A stretch of DNA of 64,000 nucleotides from Bacteroidales bacterium (GTDB taxonomy: Bacteria > Bacteroidota > Bacteroidia > Bacteroidales > F082): contig JAQVLA010000002.1 of assembly GCA_028704385.1 (NCBI GenBank), positions 62,001 to 126,000 of the forward strand, written 5' to 3'. Within the stretch, counting starts at the first letter, position 1; every line of letters begins with the position of its first letter. The notes beneath the pieces were generated by a model, which saw only the letters and a program-made list of their open reading frames with translations, ran no database searches and was not told where the DNA came from. Of the stretch, positions 54,658 to 63,165 are shown in pieces. A program made the position numbers and the translations under genes.

Positions 54658-57600
54658 TTAGAATGAAACGTTAATTCCGAAAGCATAAACTGCCGAAATG
54701 GGATAAATTCCGTTGTCGATGTTGTTGGATAACACATCGTAACTGCCAATTTCGGGCGAATAACCAGTGTATTTTGTGAGTGTAAACACATTGGTGGCTT
54801 TCAAATAAACCCTGATATTTGAGATGCTCAACCGCTGTGATATCCTTTCCGGAAGAGTGTATCCCAAAATTACATTACGAAGACGGATGAATGAACCATC
54901 GAGAATGAATTTATCGGACGGGGTATAATTATAACCTCCGAAAGAGGGGCGGGGTTCTTCATTGCTGGTTCCAGGACCAGTCCAGCGATCCCAAACCCGG
55001 GCTTCAAAATTGTAGGGATCAGGACGTACAACATCTTTTCCATTGAAGATTTTGTTTCCGGTTTGTCCTTGAATATCAATGGCGAAATCAAAGTTTTTAT
55101 AGCCCAGATTCACATTCAGGCCAAAGATAAAATCCGGTACTGGTGATCCGATGTAGGTACGGTCATCACCATCAAGGCGGCCATCTTCATTTACATCAAC
55201 AAAACGTAAATCGCCAATTCCGGCTTGCGACATATGAGGGTAGGCATTAAGTTCATCTTGCGACTGGAAGATGCCGTCAGTCACATAACCATAAAAGGCT
55301 CCAACTGGCTTGCCAACTCTGGTTAATGTAACCGGAATACCATTTCCGAGATAACCACTCACCAGCACCGAATCCACCCCGCTATTACCTCCGATGTTAA
55401 GCACTTCGTTGTGGATGGTTGTTCCTAAAAGTCCAATACTATAGTTAAAATCTCCAACTTTTTCGCGCCATTGAAGGTTGAACTCAAAACCCCGGTTCAA
55501 AACAGCAGCAGCGTTGTACCTCACCCTGGCACCTTGTCCGTTGCCAAGATGCCCTGGCGTGGATAATTCAACCAGGATATCATCTGTTTGCCTGTTATAA
55601 TAATCAAATTCGCCGGTAAGACGGTTGTTGAAAAAACCGATTTCAAGACCGATATCTGTTTGGGTGGTTGTTTCCCATTTCAAATCAGGATTACCTGTTT
55701 TGATGTATGTTGCAGCCGGAAATGGAGCATCAGGATTACTAAAAATTGCAAAAAGGTCAGATTGTACAAGAGCAAAGCGATCGTGATAGAGCATTTTGTC
55801 GTTTCCAATCTTTCCCCAACTGGCACGCACTTTTAGGTTAGTCAGCTGTCCGATACCCTTCATGAAATCTTCATTAATCAAATTCCATCCCAGTGCAAAT
55901 GAGGGGAAGTTGGCATAGCGATTCTCGGAGCTGAATTTGGATGATCCGTCACGCCTGAAGGTAATGGTTGCAATATATCTGTTGTCGTAGGTATAATTTA
56001 CACGGAACAGATACGAGATCATATTGTAATATTGATTGAAATCAACACCATTAAAAATGCTTTGCAACATATTTATATTATTGCTTTCGTCGATGATATA
56101 GGGGGGCTCTATATACCAGAAATCTTCACCATCACGAATCAGATTTTGCCCGGCCAGGCTCAGAGATTCTGATCTGATTTTTTGCATGGTATAGCCTCCC
56201 ACTGCGTTGATAGTATGCTCGTTAAATTGTTTGTCGTAAGTAAGCGTGTTTTCCCACAGCCAGCTGAAATTATCACTTGAACTCTTTGCCAAATCACTGA
56301 AAAGGTTTTGCTGTTGCGATGCCGTGCCGTCTGGATTATGAATGGTATAAGCTGGTGTGAAACGTTTGGATTTGTTGAAGGAGGCATCAATGCCATAACT
56401 TGAGCGGAACAAAAAATCTTTGGCGATTGTTGCTTCGGCAAACAGGTTACCTACACCACGCACACCTGAGCGATAATCGTTGGAGTAAGCCAGATCAGCC
56501 AGCGGATTGCCAACATTGTAAACTACACCAAAACTTCCATCTTCGTAATAGGGTTCCAAAACGGGTTGTGCCCTGTAAACCTGATAGGTTACGTTTGGTG
56601 CGTTACGCTGTTTGAAAGGTGTTATTGTAAAATTATTACCAATTTTTACGCGATCATTCACCATATAGGAATTATTGAGTTTGATGCTCAAACGCTGATA
56701 AAAGCTTTGTGGAATAATCCCATCCTGGTTATAAGCTCCCAGGCCAATATAAAAATTTGTTTTTTCTGTTGCACCTGAGATGGAAAGCTGGATGTTTTGC
56801 ATAGGTGCAGTGCGAAAAACGAGATCCTGCCAATCGGTATTTGGCACAGCATCAACATTGTTGAATGAGCCCGGCCTGATTTCGTTCGAAATGATGGCAA
56901 ATTGCCTGCCATCCAACAGGTCAATTTTTTTTGCGAGTTGCTGGATGCCATATTCAGCACTAAAATTGAATTGGGTTTTTGTTTGTTTTAGATCGGCTGT
57001 TTTCGTTTGAACCAAAATAACACCATTTGCACCTCTTGAGCCGTAAATTGCGGTTGCAGAAGCATCTTTTAGTACTTCCATTGAAAGGATATCTGCCGAG
57101 TTTAAGAAAGAAATATCATCCAGAATCATGCCGTCAACCACATAAATAGGTGAGGAGTTATTGATGGTGCCAACTCCACGAACCCGAACGGTAACGCCCG
57201 ATCCCGGAGCTCCTGAGTTGCTGCTGACCTGTACCCCGGTTACTTTTCCCTGCAGGGATTGTTCAGGGTTGATACTTGTTATTTTACTTATTTCATCTGA
57301 TTTGAGTGAACTTACTGCACCTGTGAGGTCGCTTTTTCTTACTGTTCCATAACCGATAACCACGATTTCGTCCAATAATTCACTGATAACCTGAAGTTCA
57401 ACATTGACGATTGTATTTGTTCCAACATTTACTTCAGTCATTTTATAACCAGTGTATGAAAACTGAAGAAAGTTTTCACCAGCTTGAAGTTCAATTGAAT
57501 AATTTCCGTCAATATCGGTGATAACACCTTTATTAGTTCCTTTAACTATAATATTTACCCCCGGAAGTGTTTCTTTGGTATCACTTCCTGTAACCACACC

Positions 57601-57693
57601 AGTCACGATAGTTTGTGCCAACAGACTTGTTCCTGCCGCCAACATCAGCATGACTGTGAGGATAGGTTTGAATAAGCATAGAGTTTTCTTCAT
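54658..57693 (-). CDS. SusC/RagA-type TonB-linked outer-membrane protein
   Basis: 1011 residues. Signal peptide (to about SLLAQ, residue 26), carboxypeptidase-regulatory-like domain (VTGVVTGSDTKETLPGVNI, about 30-110), plug domain with the SusC box SDLTGAVSSLKSDEI and VRVRGVGTINNSSPIYVVDG, KDASATAIYGSRGANGVILVQTK, then a 22-strand-type barrel ending YAFGINVSF. It moves oligosaccharides across the outer membrane with TonB energy. 27 bases after the first PF10091 hydrolase gene and paired with SusD. Confidence 0.96.
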   Translation of the reverse strand: MKKTLCLFKPILTVMLMLAAGTSLLAQTIVTGVVTGSDTKETLPGVNIIVKGTNKGVITDIDGNYSIELQAGENFLQFSYTGYKMTEVNVGTNTIVNVELQVISELLDEIVVIGYGTVRKSDLTGAVSSLKSDEISKITSINPEQSLQGKVTGVQVSSNSGAPGSGVTVRVRGVGTINNSSPIYVVDGMILDDISFLNSADILSMEVLKDASATAIYGSRGANGVILVQTKTADLKQTKTQFNFSAEYGIQQLAKKIDLLDGRQFAIISNEIRPGSFNNVDAVPNTDWQDLVFRTAPMQNIQLSISGATEKTNFYIGLGAYNQDGIIPQSFYQRLSIKLNNSYMVNDRVKIGNNFTITPFKQRNAPNVTYQVYRAQPVLEPYYEDGSFGVVYNVGNPLADLAYSNDYRSGVRGVGNLFAEATIAKDFLFRSSYGIDASFNKSKRFTPAYTIHNPDGTASQQQNLFSDLAKSSSDNFSWLWENTLTYDKQFNEHTINAVGGYTMQKIRSESLSLAGQNLIRDGEDFWYIEPPYIIDESNNINMLQSIFNGVDFNQYYNMISYLFRVNYTYDNRYIATITFRRDGSSKFSSENRYANFPSFALGWNLINEDFMKGIGQLTNLKVRASWGKIGNDKMLYHDRFALVQSDLFAIFSNPDAPFPAATYIKTGNPDLKWETTTQTDIGLEIGFFNNRLTGEFDYYNRQTDDILVELSTPGHLGNGQGARVRYNAAAVLNRGFEFNLQWREKVGDFNYSIGLLGTTIHNEVLNIGGNSGVDSVLVSGYLGNGIPVTLTRVGKPVGAFYGYVTDGIFQSQDELNAYPHMSQAGIGDLRFVDVNEDGRLDGDDRTYIGSPVPDFIFGLNVNLGYKNFDFAIDIQGQTGNKIFNGKDVVRPDPYNFEARVWDRWTGPGTSNEEPRPSFGGYNYTPSDKFILDGSFIRLRNVILGYTLPERISQRLSISNIRVYLKATNVFTLTKYTGYSPEIGSYDVLSNNIDNGIYPISAVYAFGINVSF

Positions 57694-57720
57694 AAGTAAA
57701 AGATTATTGGTTAACCAGGG

Positions 57721-59163
57721 TTATTTTATTTCATCAAGCCATCCACCTCGAAAACCTGCCTTTTGGAGGCCTTTGATGATATATGGATTTTTCTTTAAAA
57801 TGTTCCAGATCAATTCACTTTGATGGTTTTCCAGTTGAAGTAACAGGGCGCCTTGATCAATTCCGATATAATCAGGTGCAAACCAGCCTGTATCGCTAAC
57901 ACTCATATTGAAAGCATCGGCAAAACCATATTCGCGATAGATTTTTGAATCAAAACGTTCATACATTTCAAACAGTGCTTCAGTTGTTTCTTCCGGAGCG
58001 AAAGGAATTGAACCGCCAGCTGCAGTGGGCGCAATCGTGCCATCATCCTGAAGGTAATCAGCGGCTGCTCCTCTGGCATTATAGGCTTTAAAATCAATAT
58101 TTTCAGAATTCCATTTCTGCCAACCCAGTCCGGGTCCGTCACTGGCAGTGAGTCCCCAGATGTTTTCGCCGTAGTCCTTAAATTTCAATGGATTATGTAT
58201 GCAATAAGCGCGATTACTTAAGGTAGCTCGACAGCTGTTTTCGAAGTAATCAATTTCTTTATTGCGCATATATTCATCCTGAATACCTCTAAAATCAATG
58301 AAAGCATGTGAATACTGATGGCCAAAAAGCGGTCCGAAATTCAAGTGTTCATATCCTTCAAATTCTTTCCATAAATATGTTGATGTCCAAACTTCCCACG
58401 AATTTTCAGAAATCGGATAAGTAGGCGATCCCATTGCCATGATGAGTAATATCATCGCTTCGTTATAGCCTTCCCATTGTGCTTCAAGAAAGCCGGACTC
58501 TGGTTTCCAACCCATACTCATGGTTGGTTTCCCATCCATCATCCAATTCCAGTTTACCCTTCGGTACAGCTCATCCGAAAGAATTCTGATTTGGGTTTCG
58601 GTGGTGTCATTTTCATCGAAATAGCTCATCGCTGTCAGGATGCCAGCCATTAAAAGTCCGGTATCTATCGATGATAACTCAACGTCTTTATAGCGTGTTC
58701 CTGATTCGTAGTTCAAAAAATGATAGTAAAAACCCTGATATCCGCTATAATCTTCTTTTGCTGTGCCCTGAGGAGAATTTATAAGCCATTTTAGTGTGTT
58801 AAGCACTCTCATTGCTGCAATGTCTCTGCCGATATAACCATTTTCGACACCTATTATATAGGCAGGTAGTGCAAAACCAGTAGCTGCAATACTGGTAAAT
58901 TGTTTGGTGGGATACCGATCGTCAGATTGCCAGGTAGTAGTATCAACTATCTGCCAGAAATAGTTGAAAGTACGTATTTTGAGATCTGCCAGGAAAGTTT
59001 CTTTTGATAAGCTTTTTTTTGCTGTATCAGTATCATGCTTTAAGTGGGAAGGATTTAATGGGTAAAAACCAGAAACTACAATCAAAAGGGCAAGTAGTAT
59101 AGATTTTACAACCAGAAGTCTTGTGATTGATTTTGGTTTATGAAATGAGTTCGATTTTTGCAT
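57721..59163 (-). CDS. PF10091 (glycoamylase/GH144-like) hydrolase, exported
   Basis: 480 residues. The N-terminus has a hydrophobic stretch (LLVVKSILLALLIVVSGFY) without a cysteine, so it is a signal peptide or anchor and the enzyme is probably periplasmic. The rest is one PF10091 domain: RTFNYFWQIVDTTT, GFALPAYIIGVENGYI, MSMGWKPESGFLEAQWEGYNEA, ASDGPGLGWQKW, DDGTIAPTAAGGSIPFAPEET and WFAPDYIGIDQGALLLQLENHQSELIW. It lacks the Ig-like front of the paralogue at 48502-50490. First gene of the operon, nearest the promoter, likely cutting imported oligomers. Confidence 0.9.
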   Translation of the reverse strand: MQKSNSFHKPKSITRLLVVKSILLALLIVVSGFYPLNPSHLKHDTDTAKKSLSKETFLADLKIRTFNYFWQIVDTTTWQSDDRYPTKQFTSIAATGFALPAYIIGVENGYIGRDIAAMRVLNTLKWLINSPQGTAKEDYSGYQGFYYHFLNYESGTRYKDVELSSIDTGLLMAGILTAMSYFDENDTTETQIRILSDELYRRVNWNWMMDGKPTMSMGWKPESGFLEAQWEGYNEAMILLIMAMGSPTYPISENSWEVWTSTYLWKEFEGYEHLNFGPLFGHQYSHAFIDFRGIQDEYMRNKEIDYFENSCRATLSNRAYCIHNPLKFKDYGENIWGLTASDGPGLGWQKWNSENIDFKAYNARGAAADYLQDDGTIAPTAAGGSIPFAPEETTEALFEMYERFDSKIYREYGFADAFNMSVSDTGWFAPDYIGIDQGALLLQLENHQSELIWNILKKNPYIIKGLQKAGFRGGWLDEIK

Positions 59164-59195
59164 GAGTACTTTTGTCTTGGCAATTAAATATCTGT

Positions 59196-59203
59196 TAAAG
59201 ATA
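59196..59203 (-). promoter_or_regulatory. putative -7 promoter box of the polysaccharide operon
   Basis: TATCTTTA on the minus strand, one base from TAnnTTTG, 33 bases before the ATG of the first operon gene. The weak last base fits a promoter that needs activation. Confidence 0.4.
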
Positions 59204-59211
59204 CAACCAGC

Positions 59212-59225
59212 CGCAATCGATTGCG
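59212..59225. promoter_or_regulatory. 14-bp perfect palindrome, candidate operator
   Basis: CGCAATCGATTGCG is its own reverse complement. It lies eight bases upstream of the putative -7 box, within the spacer to a -33 element, where a bound repressor would block RNA polymerase. The central CG with flanking AAT/ATT is like operators of LacI-family proteins; no LacI gene is in the window. Confidence 0.45.
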
Positions 59226-59486
59226 AGAAATTTACATCAACTTGACTACTTCCAGGAAAAGTACTATGATCTGAACACTACTTCATAACCTCATCAATGA
59301 TATTATAATAATTCGTAAGCGATTATAAAACAGTATATTATATATGCTTTATTTCTTAAAGAAATTTTAAAATTACGCTAATCGAATGTTATCTATTTTT
59401 TGTCTGACTAAAGGTAAACATGTTTTTTTGGAGTGGAATTTTACCTTAAAAGTTTTAATGATAATCTCCTTATTTGGCTAAATCCA

Positions 59487-62411
59487 TCAAAAACTGACAA
59501 TAAATTCAGACAAACCCTGATCGGTTGTCAAGCCTAATCGTTTTCGAATGCGATAGCGCTTTTCTTCCACGCCGCGAACAGAAATGTTGAGTAATGGGGC
59601 AATCTCTTTGCTCGAAAGATTTAACCTTAAATAGGCACATAATCTGAGATCGCTTGAGGTGAGATCCGGATAATTGGTTTTGAGGCGTTTGAAGAAGTTT
59701 TCGTGTGCCTGATCAAATAGATGTTCAAACATTTCCCAGTCTTTTTCACTGTCTAATCCTTTTTCAATTTGCTGCATAAGCGATACATAGGACTTTTTCG
59801 GCAAGCGATAACCAAGCTCATTTTTTAAACCTTCCAGCTCCTCTTTGATGCCTATCAACAATTCGTTTTTTTGGATCATCGACATGGTGTTTTTGGCCAG
59901 TTCCATGTTTTTATTCGAAATTTCGAATTGAAGTTTTTCATTCGTCAGTTTTATCATCTCAGCTTCGGCATGTTCCTTTTCCCGGATGAGTTTTTGGCGT
60001 TCTTCCATTAATTGTTTTTCCTGAAGTTTCCATTTTCGTCTGCGATAGTTTATTCGGATCAGCCATAACAAACTGATCAGTATTAATATATCCACACTGA
60101 TGGCGAAAGTAGATAGAAACCAGGGGCGTTTTATTTCAAATTTTACATTTGCTGAGGGTGTGATTATACCTTTGGCACTCATTGTTCTCACTTCGAAATG
60201 ATATTCACCTGCAGGAAGCCTCGAATACCTTACCTTATCCTGGTCGGTCCATTTACACCAGTCGCTTTCGAAGCCTGATAATCGGAATTGAAAATATTTT
60301 TTACGACCAACCGGGTCTGAATTTGTGAATTTTGTCTCAAAGGTATTAAAGGTGCTTTTAATGTTAATTGATTTGTTGGTTATGGGATAGGCAATGGATT
60401 TGTTCGAAAAATTTGTGAAACTGACGGCTTGTATGATCGGTGCATCCTGATTCTCATTAAGTCTGTTTAGCCTGTTGATATTCAGTATTGAAAATCCATC
60501 CTCGAGGCAAAAAACATGCAAACTGTCATTGATTACAATGATACGTTCGTAATTTTCAATGAGATTTAAATCATACAGGTCGGGTAAAATTCTGTAAAGC
60601 AGTTTTGCATTTCCAAATCTTATTTCAAAAAGGCCAATTTCAGAATCTTTGATCAGCCAATATTTGTTTTGACCGGCATTTAGAATGGTGTTTGCCTGGG
60701 CAAAACTCCCAAGTTGCTCGTTGAGATCATTATAAGGTACAATTTTTTCGTTTGTGGCATCCCACTGAAAAATAGAATCTCCCGAAGGAACTAAAATTCT
60801 GTTATCAACTGTGAATAGCTTGTTTGAGATAAAATTCAAACCATCAGCCAGAGTTAACTGTTTGTAGTTCAATACACTGTCAAAAGCATTGTTGGGTCTC
60901 AATTTGTAAATTCCTTTGATGGTATGCCCTAAAATCAATTGCCCTAAATGATCCACTGACAAAAATCGATGAGGTGCATTTACTCCTTTTAATACATTAC
61001 GTTTGGCCCAGAAGCCTTTGGATTTATCAAATACAACAATTTCATTATAAGTGCTTTGCAGCATGATGTCGCGAAATTGCAGGTTAGGCTCGAGGTTGTA
61101 TCCGCCATTTATGTCGCTTACCTTTATAATCTGATTTTCTTCTATCATGAAAGTGCCATCGTTCAATCCGCAATAAAGTTGACCTTCAATAACTCGGATA
61201 AACCATACCTGCCCCTGGCTGTTATTGACAAATTTAGCTTGGTCAAATGTTCCGGATTTATTCAACTGAAAAGTGTATATACCTTGATTAGTGCCAATAT
61301 ACAATTGATTTTTGTATAAAGCAGCAGCGTAAACAGATCCAATATCAATGTCGGGAGCGAGGTAGTTTTCGAAAGGTGAGCCGAACCAAATAAAATCAAT
61401 GCCTTTGTCGAGCCCAACCCAAAGATTATCATCCTGGTCACTTGCTAGCGAAAGAATGGTATTGTTTTGCAAAACATTTGGTCCGTTCAAATGGTTCTCA
61501 ATTGTTCCATCTTTTCTTAATACGAAGAGCCCCTGAGCGATTGTTCCAAAAATAAGCCGATTGCCTATGCTCATTCCGTTATTTAGGGTGCCTGTTTTAA
61601 GTAGTTCATTGGCTTCACTTTGAAAAGGTTTAATCGAACTGTCATCGAAAACAAACAAGCCCATCGAACTGGTTCCAAATAAAATTTCCCGGGGGGATAG
61701 CCAAACAGCAGTCTTCACCTCAGTGGCACTGAGAATATCGCTGTTTTTCAACGGAACAAACTCATCCCGAATTAATTCAAAAAGCATCCCGCCAATTTGT
61801 TGTACAAAAAGTCGTTCGCCACAATCCAATAAAAATAGAATTGAGCCTGGAGTTTCAAGTTGAATAAGCTCATCAGTTTCAGGATTTAAACAAAACAGAC
61901 TTCCAAAACTCTGAAAATAGAGTTTATTCTCATGTAGTTTGATTTTCCAAAATTCCTGATTACTGATTACTTCAGGGTCAATATTCTGGCTTAAACTATG
62001 GTAGATAAGATTCTCTTGCCCCTCTTGTTTCCAATAACCAAACTCTTCAAAACTGCCGGTATATATACGACCTTCATGTGAGAACACAGAACGAAGTATC
62101 ATTTTTGTGGGAATCTCATAAAGCTTAGATTCAGTGCCTTTCAGCACCAACAAACCTTTGTTGTTGGCCATATAGACAATACCATTATCATCAAGGCTAA
62201 TATCCCAGTTTTGGTTTCCGGCCTGATACTTTTCCGGCTTGAAATGGTTTACTTTGTAATAACTCTGAGCAATGGAACAGTTTGTAAATAAAGTGGTTAT
62301 AATCAATATTAAACAAAACAAGGCTTGGCCAATCTCCCAATTCAAGTTGCAAAACTGTTTTGAAAATCTAAAAAAGCAAGATCTAATTATTTTATATATC
62401 CTCATTTTCAT
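59487..62411 (-). CDS. membrane-spanning sensor with Y_Y_Y domain and LuxR-type DNA-binding domain
   Basis: 974 residues. After an N-terminal hydrophobic segment (about 28-50) comes a periplasmic beta-propeller of two-component-regulator-propeller type repeats (VYMANNKGLLVLKG, LWVGLDKGIDFIW), then a Y_Y_Y domain (about 690-760, YFQFRLSGFESDW, LPAGEYHFEVRTMS), one membrane helix (about 764-786), a charged coiled coil, and a LuxR-like HTH at about 932-960 (SSKEIAPLLNISVRGVEEKRYRIRKRL). It has no kinase or receiver domain, so it links outside sugar sensing straight to DNA binding, much as SusR does. It is encoded directly upstream of the polysaccharide operon on the same strand and is its likely activator. 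Confidence 0.9.
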   Translation of the reverse strand: MKMRIYKIIRSCFFRFSKQFCNLNWEIGQALFCLILIITTLFTNCSIAQSYYKVNHFKPEKYQAGNQNWDISLDDNGIVYMANNKGLLVLKGTESKLYEIPTKMILRSVFSHEGRIYTGSFEEFGYWKQEGQENLIYHSLSQNIDPEVISNQEFWKIKLHENKLYFQSFGSLFCLNPETDELIQLETPGSILFLLDCGERLFVQQIGGMLFELIRDEFVPLKNSDILSATEVKTAVWLSPREILFGTSSMGLFVFDDSSIKPFQSEANELLKTGTLNNGMSIGNRLIFGTIAQGLFVLRKDGTIENHLNGPNVLQNNTILSLASDQDDNLWVGLDKGIDFIWFGSPFENYLAPDIDIGSVYAAALYKNQLYIGTNQGIYTFQLNKSGTFDQAKFVNNSQGQVWFIRVIEGQLYCGLNDGTFMIEENQIIKVSDINGGYNLEPNLQFRDIMLQSTYNEIVVFDKSKGFWAKRNVLKGVNAPHRFLSVDHLGQLILGHTIKGIYKLRPNNAFDSVLNYKQLTLADGLNFISNKLFTVDNRILVPSGDSIFQWDATNEKIVPYNDLNEQLGSFAQANTILNAGQNKYWLIKDSEIGLFEIRFGNAKLLYRILPDLYDLNLIENYERIIVINDSLHVFCLEDGFSILNINRLNRLNENQDAPIIQAVSFTNFSNKSIAYPITNKSINIKSTFNTFETKFTNSDPVGRKKYFQFRLSGFESDWCKWTDQDKVRYSRLPAGEYHFEVRTMSAKGIITPSANVKFEIKRPWFLSTFAISVDILILISLLWLIRINYRRRKWKLQEKQLMEERQKLIREKEHAEAEMIKLTNEKLQFEISNKNMELAKNTMSMIQKNELLIGIKEELEGLKNELGYRLPKKSYVSLMQQIEKGLDSEKDWEMFEHLFDQAHENFFKRLKTNYPDLTSSDLRLCAYLRLNLSSKEIAPLLNISVRGVEEKRYRIRKRLGLTTDQGLSEFIVSF

Positions 62412-62562
62412 CAGAAAAAGTGATAATTAGTCAGTTTAATTTGATAGTTTTTTCAAGTTGTAAATTTAATTAATTCGGGCTAAACTATTACAAATGTTTA
62501 AGATTAATGTAACTTGCAGCCGCTAAAACATTTTTCAAATTTTTAATTTTTACTTAATTTTT

Positions 62563-63150
62563 ATGACAACAACCAATGATTATTTTGCCCACGAAACAGC
62601 TGTGATCGATGAGGGCTGCGAGATTGGAAAAGGAACAAAAATCTGGCATTTTACGCATATTATGTCAGGCTGCAAGATTGGCGAGAACTGTAATTTCGGA
62701 CAAAATGTAGTGGTGTCGCCCGGAGTTGTGCTGGGTCGCAACGTAAAAGTTCAAAATAATGTTTCAATTTACACAGGTGTGATTTGCGAGGACGATGTTT
62801 TTTTGGGGCCTTCGATGGTTTTCACCAACGTAATTAATCCCCGAAGTGCTGTGAACCGCAAGGCTGAATATGCCAGAACCCTTGTTGGCCGCGGTGCTTC
62901 AATAGGAGCGAATGCGACAATAGTTTGCGGTAACGATATTGGCGAATTTGCTTTTATTGGTGCAGGAGCTGTTGTAACTAAAACCATACCCGCATATGCC
63001 TTGGTAGTTGGCAATCCGGCTCGCCACGTCGGTTGGATGAGTGAGTTTGGCCACCGCCTAAGGTTCGACGAAAACGGTCTGGCCACCTGTCCTGAAAGTG
63101 GAGAACAATACCAGCTGGCAAACGGAATCGTTCGTAAAATTTCTGAATAA
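62563..63150 (+). CDS. UDP-sugar N-acetyltransferase of the WbpD/WlbB type (left-handed beta-helix)
   Basis: 195 residues built of hexapeptide repeats (IGKGTKIWHF, IGENCNFGQN, LGRNVKVQNN, IGANATIV, IGAGAVVT), ending with a short domain typical of WbpD-like enzymes that acetylate the 3-amino group of UDP-2-acetamido-3-amino sugars for O-antigen or S-layer glycans. The blocks FTNVINPRSAVNRK and VVGNPARHVGWMSEFG are typical. Divergent from the sensor gene and 15 bases before galE, so it opens a surface-polysaccharide biosynthesis unit that continues past the window. Confidence 0.85.
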   Translation: MTTTNDYFAHETAVIDEGCEIGKGTKIWHFTHIMSGCKIGENCNFGQNVVVSPGVVLGRNVKVQNNVSIYTGVICEDDVFLGPSMVFTNVINPRSAVNRKAEYARTLVGRGASIGANATIVCGNDIGEFAFIGAGAVVTKTIPAYALVVGNPARHVGWMSEFGHRLRFDENGLATCPESGEQYQLANGIVRKISE

Positions 63151-63165
63151 TACTATACAAGTAAT

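Larger units (their letters stand above)
59164..59486. other. upstream control region of the polysaccharide operon
   Basis: 323 AT-rich bases between the regulator stop and the first operon gene. It holds a promoter-like octamer and a 14-bp palindrome near the operon start (separate entries). Nearer the regulator an 8-bp inverted repeat AAGGTAAA/TTTACCTT (59411-59447) may be a weak transcript end. No open reading frame of note. Confidence 0.55.

Noticed and set aside
59411..59447. Hairpin AAGGTAAA/TTTACCTT as terminator of the sensor gene
   Set aside because: The stem is AT-rich and only 8 bp and no T tract follows on the minus strand; kept only as a note in the intergenic entry.
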